The notes: generated from the letters alone by a model not told the origin. 64,000 nt of DNA from Cryptomeria japonica (GCF_030272615.1 NC_081409.1:469892573-469956572); one strand, 5' to 3'. Positions 1 to 13,374 are shown, numbered from the stretch's first letter. Translations and numbers: made by a program.

Positions 1-3000
1 ATCTCAAAACAAATAACATGATCATAAATATCCAACATCTCACTCAAGGGCTTGATGGTGCTAGGGCACACCATAGCAGTGCTACCTTCCATACAAGACC
101 CTTGTGAACATCCCTTGTTGCATAAGGTGTTTAGCCTCCAAGAGATAGTCACCACTCATAGGTAGGTAGTGGATCTTAGCTGTCTCACAGCCTCACATAC
201 CCCCATCGTCAAGGTTCCCTACATCTACTTCCTCGTATACACTCAACCAAGACCATCTCCTACATTCTTGGAGAGGAATTCACATTTCAACACAAGACCA
301 GCATATGGAAACAACAAGGATAAACCAGTTTAGCCACCAAAGTACAGAAGAATAAAGATAATAATCATCAATTCCAATAGTAAGAAAAGAAAATAATTCC
401 AAAATTGCAACATCAAATCAAGCAAAAGATCGCAAGATCGTGGCTAAACCTTCAAGGTCAAAATAAAATAAATTGCTGGCCCACAAGGAAATAAAATAAA
501 ATAAAAATATCATAAGTGCACATAACATCACTATGTGACTAGCATCTATCCACCAATGAGAAAGGAAGGAACAATCATCTAGCTATCGTAGTAGCTCATC
601 ATGTGGTGTGGCCTGGTCACACATCCACATGGCATGGCAGTGTGCACCTCGATATCACCCCGCATCACGTCGTCACGTAGCATGGCTCTACCCTAAACTA
701 GTCGATAGGCCGCATGGAAATGTCTACTACATCCCGCATCATGTCTCAGCACGGCATGGCAATACTCCAAGCGGAAAATGCATGCAATGGACGTATTCTG
801 CATGGTAGTGTACCTCACAAAAAAGGGCACACGCAGGTCACACCCCACATAGTGATGTACCTCTTAGGATACTTATTGTAAGCCAGAGGTATACATGGCT
901 AAGGTCTACCCACAAGTCTACCAACGCTAGTCAATTGGCAGCTCATGTGAAAAATAACATACCTTTCATGAAGACAAGGCAAAATATCCCCCAATAAAAC
1001 CCATCAATCTGCTCAAGGACTGACATCAATATGCTCAAATAAAGGATAGGAATAGGCTAGCACACATGAACCTTATACATTGGTTCATCACAAGGGAAAG
1101 TATTGAGTACACCTATAATACGGTTTCATTACAAAACTATATTTTTCCTCAAAATAGGGAAGCTAAAGTCGCTTCGCATCAACATTACTCGTACGTCATT
1201 CCATATTATTCAAGGAATGGTGACTTCTAATACTACCCCTTCACATACTGACATATCAACAACTCGTGGGTTGGCACTCAGTAAGGAAACAAATAAGCAA
1301 CATCACATAAATAGTATGGTTTCCCATACTCATAAACAAACATATCCTCCATGGTTGATTACTTCACCATCCCATGGGCACACATAGCAAGTACGGGTTT
1401 CTTACAATATACAAGGAATAGCACCATTACTGGTTTAGTCACATTTACGGGGAGTACTTTTCAGTACGCTATCATCTATCCAAGGAAGGTTTTAATTATA
1501 CTTTTCACATGAATAACTGAATAAAGTTTATTCTAGATACAAGTACTAAAATTCTTCTTAACCATTCAAAATTACATAAGGAAATAACATCATTCCGATA
1601 TCTTTCTCAAAATCCACTAAGCATTCGCATTCACATTACTAACTATGCAATTTTCCTTTCTGAAGCTTAAGACTTTCAATTTTTCATAAGAAACCCAAAA
1701 GAAAACATACAATTTCATATGCGTTACAAATATTCTTTTCTTTTAAATGTATGCATTCTTAGTAGCATTTCTATAAATCTTATGATTTAGGCAAAGAGAA
1801 GGAAAGGATATTTTGAAAATCAAACTATTTCTGACAAAGACACAAGATCAACAAGATCACACTACAAGCTAAAATTTATCACTATGTCTAACATTCTAAT
1901 TGCACGGTTTTCATTTCGCTACCATTTTAGGAGGGTGCTAAACAACCTAACATGACATTTCCAATTATTATGGTTGCACAGAATGTTCTAGTTTTCCAAA
2001 CAACAAATATCAAAACAGGTAATCTTATCGATAATGCAAGACCTTTTGAGAACACTCACTATTCTTAGTTCAAACAAAACATATCAAAACTCTGCAACCT
2101 ATCCTTGAAAATTCAAGGTACGGTAAGAAGATAAGCGAGGAGATATCAGCTAAATAATACACATTTATGCATACACATCAAACAAGCTTTTCATTCGTAC
2201 TTTCTAAACATAATAAGGAAACTACATATATCCAAATGCAAGTTCAATGGAGCATTGCTAAAATAGATCCTCAATCAAACCGATTTAAAGAAGCACATAA
2301 AACAATCTTTCGTGGAATGCATTAATACACTATCGAAGCTACTATAACATGTTCCCTTTTGATACTTCTTTTACAAACAAGGTAATTTCACATAACAACA
2401 ATTTGCATATTAATGCACATTACTTAAGATAGAATTTAATTATGCTACTCCTACGAGACACATGGAGAATTCTTTAATGTAACATACAATTTTCTCCCAA
2501 TAACCAATATGAACTTTCAAACCAAATCCCTTTATAATCTAAATACACATAAGTGTTATAAGGCTCACACAAGGGCTCAAGAAGTCGCAACCTTCTCTCA
2601 CAAAAAGAAAACTCAAATAAGATATAATTACACATATCAAAATTATTTTACTTTCTAGAGAGAGAGAGAGAGGAGGAAGGGTGATAATCATTCAATTTTC
2701 TACATAATAAGCATTCTATACCTACAACACTAGTCCTTTAAGTGAACAACACTAAGCTAGATCATAACCTTAATCAAGCACATTTCGTACTTTTAGATTC
2801 AAGACAACACTAACCAACCCAAATGGATTAGCCAAAAGAGTAAAACAAACAATAAGGAAGGTACATACGACTATCTTTCAGAATAAGAGGAATTGTAGAC
2901 CAAGACATCAATAGGCAAACAAAGGTTATATATTACTCCAAAGCACCCACATCAAGAAGGTGAAAATAGGGTGTGAACACACACGTTACACACAAGTTGA

Positions 3001-3129
3001 GGTCTGCTCAATCATACTCATACAACAAGGAGGACAATCATACAACATAAGGTAGATACACCTCACACTAACTAAGGGCACAAGCGAAACCAAAGATCCC
3101 AGTGTTGCAACATGGGCTCTGATACCAAA
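1..3129 (-). mobile_element. Internal 5' region of LTR element A (truncated by window edge)
   Basis: Reading on the minus strand, this sequence follows directly after a long LTR and a primer-binding site, so it is the leader and start of the interior of an LTR retrotransposon whose body lies to the left of the window. I found no convincing gag or pol motif on either strand; the open frames here are short and scattered (for example around 608-808 and 1103-1387). A short (GA)n run lies near 2658-2672. The stretch is best described as non-coding leader or badly decayed gag. Confidence 0.7.
3115..3127 (-). other. Primer-binding site of element A (tRNA-iMet type)
   Basis: On the minus strand the bases TGGTATCAGAGCC lie two bases downstream of the LTR end ...GGGCATTACA. 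This is the usual plant primer-binding site matching the 3' end of initiator methionine tRNA. It fixes the orientation of the element (minus strand) and the inner boundary of the LTR. Confidence 0.9.
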
Positions 3130-3424
3130 TGTAATGCCCTGCCAGGAAACCCTGAAGGGGTAAAGCTAAAACACACTCAAGGAGTGCAATATTTTTATTT
3201 TTTTTAATAATGAGACACAACATTAAGATACATTGGAGTAATCTAAAGCTTCGATAACATAGCAAAAGACTAAAAAAACCTAGAGGGTTTCCCAACGTGA
3301 TTATGTAACTTAACACCTAACTCAATTCGCGACATTTGATCCAATTAAGCAGGTTATCTTAATTACATATTATTACTTAAAACATGGATATAATTTTTTT
3401 AGTAAATTAACATTATAGATACTA

Positions 3425-4110
3425 GGACGCGCTCATCCATTATGGTTGAAGATGAGTCTAACATGAGGATATTTACCGATTGAAGTTAAAACATAGATAA
3501 CATATGAATTCATCCATTAAGGTTAAAATATAGTTAACTTGATGAGTTCATCCAATTTAGTTAAAATATAGCTAATATGATGAAGTTCGTTTATTAAGGT
3601 TAAAATGTAAATAACCAAATGAGTTCATACATTAAAGTTAAAATATCGCTAATAGGATGAAGTTCATTTATTAAGTTTAAAATGTAAGTAACCAATTGAG
3701 TTCATCCATTATAGTTAAAATATCACTAATAAGATGAAGTTCATTTATTAAGGTTAAAATGTAAATAACCAAATGAGTTCATACATTATAGTTAAAATAT
3801 CGCTAATAAGATGAAGTTCATTTACTAAGGTTAAAATGTAAATAACCAAATGAGTTCATCCATTATAGTTAAAATATCGCTAATAAGATGAAGTTCAATT
3901 ATTAAGGTTAAAATGTAAATAACCAAATGAGTTCATACATTATAGTTAAAATATCGCTAATAAGATGAAGTTCATTTATTAAGGTTAAAATATAAATAAC
4001 CAAATAAGTTCATACATTATAGTTAAATATCACTAATAAGATGAAGTTCATTTAATAAGGTTAAAATGTAAATAACCAAATGAAGTTCATCCATTAGAAT
4101 TACAATTTAG
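3425..4110. repeat. 77-bp minisatellite inside LTR A
   Basis: The phrase gatgaagttc recurs at 3579, 3656, 3733, 3810, 3887, 3964 and 4040, so the spacing is 77 bp with one unit of 76. Each unit also contains two related halves (ttcatNcatt...gttaaaatat and ttcattTatt...gttaaaatgt). About seven to eight units are present. The matching part of the solo LTR (about 41100-41700) holds similar but much more diverged units. Confidence 0.9.
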
Positions 4111-4399
4111 GTAATATGACGAGTTCATCCAATAATTTTTAACCATTCATTACGTTCAATTTTACCTTAAACATATGTCATACATCTTGTTCCAAAATGC
4201 ATTATAATTTTATCATAATTCATGAGGTCTTTTCATGCATACTTATTTCCATTATCCTTAACAGAATACATTCCTACAAGATCCAATTTATTGCAATAAC
4301 AAGACGACTGCATACATGCCTTACGATAAATCTCATCCTAATCCATTGATACATTCTATCAAAATGCCATCCATACATACTATCACTAAACAAGAAACA

Positions 4400-4493
4400 T
4401 AAGGACAAAAGCATCACATAACACTAAATTGATATCAGATTTCACCCCTAAAGGGCTACATCTTTGGGTCTGCTCAACTGCAAGACCCCTCTG
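4400..4493 (-). other. Conserved block shared by LTR A and the solo LTR
   Basis: On the minus strand this block reads through GGGGTCTTGCAGTTG, then GCAGACCCA, AGATGTAGCCC and AGGGGTGAA, and it matches 40307-40400 on the plus strand much better than the surrounding LTR does. It contains small inverted motifs (GGGTCT..AGACCC and GCCCTTTAGGGG). Such conservation in an otherwise drifting LTR suggests a promoter, transcript start or RNA structure; this is inference. Confidence 0.6.
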
Positions 4494-5199
4494 ATCATTT
4501 AATTAAGTTAAGGGTACATAAGGTTCACATCATTTATTTAAACATTAATCGGTAGAGGCAATCTTTTCCCATATTGATTTAAACACTAAATGTGTATCAA
4601 GTTTTCTAAATGATCTAAGTTCTCAAAATACAATAACAGAAACGAACACCATTACAAGGTAAATTCAATACCACAATTGCACTAGTACAATCTTGCCTAT
4701 TTCCCAATTCAGAGAAAAATATAAATTAACAATTTATTCTACTAAATGAAATTTTCATTTACTTGCCAAATTTTCCTAACGATACTTTATTTAATTCCTA
4801 ATATTTCCAATAGTATATTATTTAAGTTTCCAAAATACCCAATGATATAATATTCCTATTTTCCAATTATCCAAAATAATTATTAACTAGTTGATATTTA
4901 TTAACCCCTGGATAATAACATATAACCATTAATAATTTACTAATACACAATTCCAAATTAAATATCAATTAATATATATTTATATTAATCCCCATTAATA
5001 AAATATATATATTAAAAATAATTTAATAGTACACCACTTTTAAATTAATTATTAATTAATACATGTTTATTAATCCTCATTAATAAACTATATATTAATA
5101 ATAATTAATAATAAAAGAAAATAAAAAAAGACTATTAAAAATAAGTTTTGGATATCATAGGTTTTATTTTATTTTTGTTTAAAAAAAAAGCTAAAAAAA

Positions 5200-5480
5200 A
5201 TCAGGGGGAACCACTGCAGGGCCCACCTCCCATCACGGGAGAGGTGGGAAGCCCCGCAGCCTCCCCCGCGGCCACCACTTGCAGGGGCTCCTACCGGCGC
5301 CATGGACGTAGGTCCCTGCGGGCATGGATGCAGGTCCTTGCGGTTGTGGACGCAGGTCCCTATGGACATGGACGCAGGTCTCCGCAGATGTAGATGCAGG
5401 TCACTGCGGAGCCCGCAGAGAGGAGGGGAAGGGAGGCAGCGTGAGCCAAGCCTCGGCTCCTCCGCCCGCCAAACCCTAGT
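5200..5480. repeat. GC-rich island with 22-bp tandem repeats in LTR A
   Basis: An abrupt GC-rich segment sits in a very AT-rich LTR. Within it, units beginning (a/g)tggacgcaggtc start at 5302, 5324, 5346, 5368 and 5390, a strict 22-bp period. The short open frames across it (around 5148-5517, both strands) are a by-product of the repeat and base composition. The solo LTR has a GC-rich island at the same relative place (39350-39530) but with different repeat units. Confidence 0.85.
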
Positions 5481-7169
5481 CCCAAACAAATTTTCATTTT
5501 CTTTTTTTTTCATTTGATTTTAAATCAGATCAATAACACCAAAAAAACAAATAAAATAATATTAACTAAAACCCCAATTTCTTTCATTCATAGTCCCATA
5601 TAGAGACTGAAATGTATTTTCCAGAATGTTCCAAAAACAACAATATGGGAAATTTTCCTAGCAAGATCATGCTTTTTCCAAATACCCAATAACTTTAAGT
5701 AGGCAAGATTTGCTCAACCACAAAGCATATTTGGCTACCTAAGATGGATTTACTCCCATTTATCCACTTCATTTAAACAATCTTGACCCAAAACAACCAA
5801 TATTCTCAAAACTAAAACTTAAATCTGAGAACATTCATGGATTTTTAAACCAGAATTTCATGAAGAACAACCAAACACAATTTTTTTTTAATTTTAACAA
5901 TGAAATAAGAAGGTAAACAAGAATCCTACCTCTTTTAGCATTCCTGGCAAGATTTTGAAGAAGAGCCCAACCTGCAGCTGTAGAAATCCTTCATTTTCTC
6001 CAAAAATCCCCAATTTCCTCCATCCAAAAATATTTTTTTCCCCAAAAAAATCAACAACCCTAAAAATATTTTTTTCCAACCTAGGTTACATGGAATACCA
6101 ATTTGACCTAATCCCCTAATTTCGAATTTAAACACTTTTTAAATAAAATAAAAATGAAAAATCATCCTTTTCAACTATTCAAATAATCTAACTTGCTTTT
6201 CTATTTAAAATTAAAATGCTTCTCTCTCATTTAATTTTAATTTTCTCAATATTAACAAAGCTAACATTTATATTTCACAATATTAATGAGGATAAGATAT
6301 TTTTTATTTAATTAAATTCCCAAAATCAATCTTCACACTAAATCAAATATATATGAATAAAATTTACTTTTCTAATCAAAATTGATTTTCTTAAATAATT
6401 AAAATTAACCTTTCTTTTCAAAAATGCAAAAGAGATTAAATTATTTCTATTTTGAATAACTTTAAATCTTTCCTTTTTAAAATGTATAAACTGAATAAAT
6501 TGGTTATTTAAAATTAACCATTAAATTAAACTTGCTACAAACATAAATAGAGCAATATTTTTAATTAATGATTAAACACATAAAAGAAACCTATTTATTT
6601 TAATTCCTCAATTACTAATGCGTAAATGAACACATTAAATCAAATTAAATACTTAGGACAAAATACTCAATTTTTTACCACACGCAAGGCATGCAAACCA
6701 AGAAAGACAACCAAATACACGACTCGCAAACCCAAACGAAAAGGGAAACTGATGGACCACAGGTGACACTCACTTGAGCATGACTAGGGTACACTGAGGG
6801 TTTTACGACCAGCTAACCCAAATTCTAAGGACGAAAGAGTTATACTCAACCTTGTGAATCCAGGTGAAGATGAACCTTGCACCTCAATGGTACTATACCT
6901 GAAATCTCCTACAACCAAGAGTCACACCAGCATACAAATATATATATATTCAATGAAAGTGTTAGCTTGAGATTAATAACAAGAATCAGGAGAACAATTA
7001 AACTTACATAAGAATCGATGTGAAAGCACATTAATAGGTACGCACAATAATCACAATATCTGACTACAACATTACATAATGGTTAATCAACCATCCAAGA
7101 ATGCCACATATAAAAAGTCAACCAAGGTCAAACCAGTTTTACAAAGCTGACTAGGGTAGGGGCACTACA

Positions 7170-8022
7170 CAATGCAAGGTTGTAAGATAGGTTAAATTTC
7201 ATTCCATTTATTGTGGGCACCAATTACCACCACGATCATGTCTAGGTGGGCATGTTTATGGTAGGCATGATCTTGTTGTTCCTTGCAACTCGTTGGAACA
7301 TCCAGATCCAAGACCTACTGATGCCATCTCTCAAGTGCCCTAAGTCCAAAAAATGTTCAAACTTAAACAGATTCTTTCTCAGAATCTAGGATGCATATGA
7401 ATGATCTGTTTGAAGCTATAGGTTCATGTTAGGCCCATCTATAATGACCTATCTCAAATTTCGAAGACTCGAAGCCATTTTCATAGGGTAGCATTTTTTC
7501 GGTTGGTGTGAAAACAAAATTGGGTCATGTACTCATGAATAGTCATACAAAATATGAAGTATAATCATAAATACAAAATGCATCACAAAATTCCATTTAT
7601 GCATTTATAATCAAACAATACAAAAATTACATATACAAAAATTTGCCTCTAAATATTAATAGATCAGCTCATGGCCATTTCTATAGAATTTGGCTATTTA
7701 AATGTACAAAAAATTTATTTATAAATCAGCTCATGGCCATTTCTATAGAATTTGGCATTTAAATATGCACAATTCAACTTATGGCCATTTAAATATACAA
7801 AATTTGGCATCTAAATATGCATAAATCAGGTCATGGCCATTTCAATATACAAAATTTTGCATCTAAATATGCACAAATTAGGTTATGGGCATTTATATAT
7901 ATAAAAAACAAATATAGAACAATTCGCCAATGATATATACAAAATTCTCAAAATCATTCTACCCTAAACCATAGAATCGTTGTAATGCTCCAACACATTG
8001 AAAACTTGTAGATGACCTGAAA
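7170..8022. other. Intergenic host sequence with 50-60 bp tandem repeats
   Basis: No coding motif was found. Between 7640 and 7905 the phrase atggccattt or a close variant recurs at about 7672, 7733, 7781, 7833 and 7884, each followed by AtatacaaaatttggcatctaAata-like text, giving an irregular 49-62 bp tandem repeat of about five units. This lies just downstream of the stop of the minus-strand transposase-like pseudogene, so it may be its 3' flank or the 3' end of its transposon. Confidence 0.6.
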
Positions 8023-9981
8023 TCAATCAAGTGGGCTTGCTGGATCATCCCTAACCCTTATTGTGTCAAGTATTGCCTTCTGGTTAGATTCATTAACTTT
8101 CCATAAATTCTTGTTATGAGGTCTACCATGATACTTAATCAATTGAATATTTGTTGCAACAACAAGGTTGGAGAAATGAAGAATATGTTTGTGTGTTTCA
8201 AAGTCCTCAAACAACCAAACATCAGATTTATTCATAGGGTATCTTCTAAGCCATGTCCCTATGACAACAATAGACCCTATTGGGTACTCAATACCCTCTC
8301 CATCAATGATTGTGGTTGTCAATTTTCTTTTAGGCTCAATACAATGACACAAATAGTAATCCATTCCTTCTTCATTGTTCTCATCTGCAAAATTGCATAC
8401 ATGTGACCTACATTTTATAGAATTATAATTAATACCAAAAATAATGTGAGATGTAATGAAATGAGCTAAAAAAAATCCTACAAAATTAACCAAAAAAATC
8501 ACTTGGTTCCACTAGGTCTGATACATGGTCGAAATCCACCAATTCTTCCATTTGGTTCAATTGCAATGCTTTGGGAGCTTGATATGTATCAATGGGAACC
8601 AATGGTCTACAAGACCATTTATCAACCCACTCTTTTGATTCACATTCTTCCCACAAAAAAATTATACATGAAGAGAAAAAACATGCAATCTATCTAGTAT
8701 AAATTACTAGTGAACTTGCATTTGAACTTCTAATCGAGTGTATGTCACTTGATCCTACAACTATACAACAATATTGATAGTTTTCAGTATTAGATTCACT
8801 AATCAACCAAAAATATCTATGAACCATGGACATACCTGCATTACTTGGTCCCATTGTAGAGTTACACCATTGCACAATTGTTGTTGTATATATCAACTCA
8901 ACACCACCTTCATACTTCAATTCTTCTCTAGCTAGGGCTCTTTTTATGTATTCTCCTACGCAATCGTGCTCTCTATTTCCATGTCTAGCCTCAGTGATAA
9001 TCCAAAAATGTTGTACACCGCTTGTCACATGCATCCTAGTCAACCAATAGAACATCCTTGCATTCTTGAATTGTGAGGTGCAATTATCTGACCATATTAT
9101 GTGTTGGTTGTATCTTATGTTTCTTTCCCTTAAATTATCATAGAAAAATTTAAATCACCCTTGCACAAACTTTGACGAATGAGTATGATATTCACTTATG
9201 TAGAAGTGATACTCTCTTAAAACCTTTCTATCCTCCTTTGTGCTATCATCTGTATGCATGAATGCTATGTGTACAAAAATAATAATTTGTATAGAATGGT
9301 AATACATATATTTAACTTCAGTTTGAGTTTTTAGTGTATAATTCTTAGCAAAATTAATGATAGAGACAATGGTACCAAGAGGAAATGTGTCCTTACATAA
9401 CTTGAATTGCTCATCTAACCACCGAGCTCTATGTGTATGCATTATATAATCATAAACTAGTTTCTCTTGAAACATTTTCATAAATTCAGCTACACATATA
9501 TCATTTTTCACTAACTCACATCTCTTCAATTCTTTTCCATCTTTAACCCCATATGTGACTATCTTGTATTTTCCAAAAGAAACTAATATCTTACCAATTT
9601 CATGTGTGCTCTCCAAATGTACACATCTTGTTAAATCTTACAAATCACAACATGTAGCACAATAACCTTTCAAACAAATCATCTTATAATAAATGCAACT
9701 ATCATATCTTTTACATAACATACTTGAAATAAATTATCTTAGTGACTTAGGAGGTGCTTGTATACTATATTCTTGTAAAACATTGTTAGTGTGCAAAGTA
9801 GAACATATAAGATGATAAATATCATAGTGCATGGAAAATTCAATATGCATCCTACAACAACACATGGTGCATACATGATTAATCCTAACATAAAAAGGTT
9901 TAGCCATTTCAAAAAATCTTTAACCAATTCTTATTTCAGGAAACTTTTGAAGGAATCTTTCATATAATTTTGTTTGAGTCA
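8023..9981 (-). pseudogene. Transposase-like pseudogene, C-terminal part
   Basis: The minus strand holds pieces of one protein in sequence: a segment with CCCRMHIEF (about 9840), a segment around 9155-9616, a segment with IWSDNCTSQFKNARMFYWL and TEARHGNREHD followed by IKRALAREELK (9055-8690 and upstream), and a tail ending RVRDDPASPLD (8502-8023). S-D-x(4)-Q-F-K followed by a GHG-x-x-E-H-D-like and K-R motif is a signature I associate with repeat-encoded DDE/RNase H-like transposases in plants and animals; the exact superfamily is not recognised. Several stops and frame breaks show it is dead. The upstream part was separated by element B and lies at 44037-45118; keeping one AGTCA copy, the frame reads HAKHYLYLTQTKLYERF across the join. 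It could instead be a domesticated host gene. Confidence 0.65.
9977..9981. other. Left target-site duplication of element B (AGTCA)
   Basis: AGTCA immediately precedes the TGTCACGACC start of LTR B and is repeated immediately after the distal LTR end at 44037-44041. A 5-bp duplication is the expected mark of LTR retrotransposon integration and shows the two LTRs 31 kb apart belong to one insertion. Confidence 0.93.
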
Positions 9982-12900
9982 TGTCACGACCCAAATTTAG
10001 ATTACAAAATTTTACCTTAAATTAGACATTTGTAAATGATAACATTTTTATATTGATGATATTATGATCCTACTAATGCTATTTTAACATGATGATGATA
10101 CATTTTTAACGTGATGATTGATGTTTTAAATTTAGTGACTTCTTATGATGCTATTGAATGAAACATTTTTTATCTTGATGATTTGACGAACTTGTCAAGT
10201 GTTAAGTAGATGTAGGGTCGACCATCGAAGGTGGACAAATAATTGAGGAGGGGTCTTCTAGCAAGTCAACAGTAACCTAGGGAATATGGCTTGTGCATTC
10301 ACACACACAAACGTAAGAATTAAACAATAAAATTAAACAATAAAATTGATTTAGGAAGTCAATAATGAATAACATTATGATATATTGAAGCATAAAATAT
10401 TAAAATAAATAAAAGATTAAAAATAAATGAATTTAATATATTAATTTAATAACTTTTAAAATTAACACATGAGTTCAAATTTGAATAGAAGGTTAAACTA
10501 TTTGAATCTTCCTATCAACTCTCAATTTCCTCTTCTGACTGGCTAATCAAACCAGTCAAAATCTTGATTAACTCTCTTAATCGACAAATCTATTTGAGCT
10601 TTCTCCACTTCCACTTCCAATCAATTTTGAATTCTTAGTCAAGATCCACAATCTGAGGATTGATTCTCTCAGCCCAGAAATAATTAAAAGCCTAGAAAGA
10701 GATATTGAATAATCATCTCTTTGCACTCTCATCAATTAGAAAATGCCAAATTTTGGGAGCTCTCCTATCAATTTTTCCCCTTTGTATTCATTATCTCATT
10801 GCATTGAGATCATTAATGGAAGGTGAATTTGGGTAAGGAGTGGATTGGCTAGCAAGGAAGAAGGTGCCACCTCCTTTCACTCTTCCAATTTTTTCGGTCT
10901 TCGCCTCCCTTTCTTCACCTATTCTGCAAATCTAATAACTAGAAAAGGGGTGGTTAGGGAGGAGAATGATTTGTAGAAGCCATCACTCTCTCTCTCTCCT
11001 ATGTATTACCTCCCTCTACATCTAGCAAGGTAAGAACATTTGAATTTCCTTAGTTACAACAAGAGGTATCGCCCCTCCCCATTTTTCTTTGTTCCTATTG
11101 TATTTTTTGTTGAATCGAATTGTTATAACCATGTCTCCTTTTTTCTCCAATTTGAAAATATGACATGGTTCAATTTGTTGTTCTCCTAATCTCATAGATA
11201 AATGGCTCAATCTGCACTAATTATGAATAAAGTTTTCTTTCTTAATCAATCTTGATGTCTAAATCACCCCCCCCCCCCCCCCCAATTATGTTAATCTACA
11301 ATTTGTTGGCTAAGTCGATATCAAGCACATATGATACTCCTTTGGTTACCATTTTGAATCACCCTCCCCCTCATTATCTTCCTTGGTTCTATGAATAATT
11401 AATTGGGTTGATCTACTAAATGATTGTTGGATAGTTCTAATCAGGTATCTATACAGGTTCAAGTACTTTTCATCGCCCCCTTTCTATACTCTATGATTTT
11501 ATGTCTCACCATTTGAGCTAGTAAAGATAACAATTAGATTTTCTTTTGTGACTTGACAATATTACACGTATATAAGAGGTGTTCATCTATTGCAGATAAA
11601 TATAGTTGGATAATATTTTTTATATTACCCAACGTATCTTTTTCTTGATATCTTTGACATAGTTTTGGATTACTTCTTTATGGAATCTCTTTTGCCAATT
11701 TTTGTATAGCAACTACCTTCACTATCTATTGAAATTGCTAGAGATGAATTCTTATGAATTGATTATTGCCTCGGTAAAGAGTACTTTACTCTTATCATTT
11801 ATTACTATCATCCTTCCCTCTATTTCTTTAATGTATAAATATATATATAGAATATGCTAATTCTTGAAGATGTATGGAGTTTAAACCCATATTTGGGTAT
11901 GTTTTAAGGAGAACTAATAAATACAAAACCAAGTCTTTACGATAAATCAATCTAATGAGGAGGGGTCATTTAATTTTTAACTATTTAGGAAATATGTGTT
12001 AGTATGGTTAAATGAAAATTATAAATAGTTTACATAATATTGAATGATTAGCCTTGATTTATTTGGTCAATAGGACTAGTTTTCTACCAAAAACTAATTG
12101 GTTGGGTTATATGTATATTTATATATAATAAGTAGGTTGTGATTGTAATATTTCATATTACCTTATTAAGTTAAGCGATCATTCAATAAGATCCCTATAT
12201 GATGTGTTTTCATTTGAATGGAATCTAAACTCCATAAATGGGTTTAATTAAAAGAAAAATAACAAACGTAATATAATAAAACATTAATTATCAATGTGAG
12301 TAAAATATACCTAGGAGGGGTAATTTTATCTTTTGTCTATGAAGGATGTATAATGAAAATATGTTCTTGATCATCGGTTAAATAGGGAAGGGTTTTTTCA
12401 CCTACCCTAGTAGGATTAAAATTGGCTAGTAACTTAAATTCTTTCTCCCTACCATAACACATGTAGCTAAGTTCAACAGGTTGGTTGTTAGATACTACAT
12501 GCACACACAGGTCCATTCTTGAAAGTTGATGTCGGCTTGCTAGGATACTCCATCGTGAGAGACAGGAGATTGTCATGAGCATCAGGAAGTGCAAGCTTCA
12601 ATTGGTTGGTCGGATAAACTACCTGGGTTATTTGTTCGTCTTCTAGATTGCAAATGGAGGTGAGTCCGATGGCGAGGAAGACACTACATCCGAAGATAGA
12701 GAATTATGTATATCATACATTTTTATGTAATATTGTATGATGTATTAATTATTTCTTCTAATAGACCAATGTGGTCTCATAATCAATCTATGTAAGCTAT
12801 GTAAAGGGCCTATGAGGCTTACTATCAAAAATGCGATAGGAAGTCACCAAGAGAATGTAACTAACAGGAAATGAGGAAAACTACTAACCACTAACCCACT

Positions 12901-13357
12901 AACACATGTCCTACTTGTGCATGATTTGTGGGATGTGTACCTTCATGCTTAATTTTCCTTCTTTTTGTGACTACTTGTTTAAGTTAATACATACTTTATG
13001 TTCACATTAATCGTATACATGAACCATTGTATAGCGTTCTCTTTGAATGCATGACATTCAAGTTAGATGCTCATTGTATTTTATAATTTTCATATACTTG
13101 TGGTTATATTTATTTAACTCATTTGTATATTTGCTAACTAATTGACTAGATGATCTAGTTTGCCCATTCTTCATAACTTGTGGGTCTTACTTTCTTTTCA
13201 TTGAATGTAGTATTTGCACTCATATTAATGGTGATTGATATTTAAATGCATGATAGTTAACTGAAATCTTGCATTTATGGAAATGGAAATTTACCAAGAT
13301 TTAATTAGGAATCAATTATGTTAGTTTATCTAAGGTTAGGACTAGTGGGTTCTTAGA
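9982..13357 (+). repeat. 5' LTR of element B
   Basis: It begins TGTCACGACCCAAATTTAG and ends GGGTTCTTAGA (a mutated CA end; the 3' copy ends GGTCCTTACA). The first 290 bp match 25070-25341, and the part from 10331 matches 42115 onwards, for example the AATTAAACAATAAAATTG block, the poly-C run at about 11267-11283, and the last 400 bp. The 3' copy lacks about 50 bp at the plastid insertion site (10278-10330 equivalent) and a section near 12180-13120. No coding content. Confidence 0.9.
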
Positions 13358-13360
13358 TTT

Positions 13361-13374
13361 TGGTATCAAAGCCC
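13361..13374 (+). other. Primer-binding site of element B
   Basis: TGGTATCAAAGCCC begins three bases after the LTR end. It is the tRNA-iMet type site with one change from the usual TGGTATCAGAGC, consistent with an old element. Confidence 0.85.

Larger units (their letters stand above)
3130..7169 (-). repeat. 5' LTR of element A (about 4.0 kb)
   Basis: On the minus strand the LTR runs from TGTAGTGCCC (7169 downwards) to GGGCATTACA (ending 3130), so it has TG...CA ends inside a 10-bp near-perfect terminal inverted repeat. The primer-binding site follows at once. A second, full-length but diverged relative lies on the plus strand at 37529-41979; the two share both ends and several internal blocks. 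At about 4 kb it is far longer than most plant LTRs. Expected flanking duplication outside the LTR would begin with caatg at 7170; its partner is beyond the window. The iMet primer site suggests a Ty3/gypsy element, but no pol is visible to prove it. Confidence 0.85.

Noticed and set aside
1-3129. Gag gene of element A
   Set aside because: Looked for gag core, zinc knuckle and protease on the minus strand and found none; left as leader.
5148-5517. Overlapping open frames on both strands in a GC-rich patch
   Set aside because: They follow from the 22-bp tandem repeat and high GC, have no domain, and lie inside an LTR.
7640-7905. Centromere-like satellite
   Set aside because: Only about five irregular 49-62 bp units; a local minisatellite.
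8116-8406. 96-codon plus-strand frame and its neighbours at 8503-8697 and 8826-9050
   Set aside because: Shadow frames opposite the minus-strand transposase-like pseudogene, which carries the recognisable motifs.
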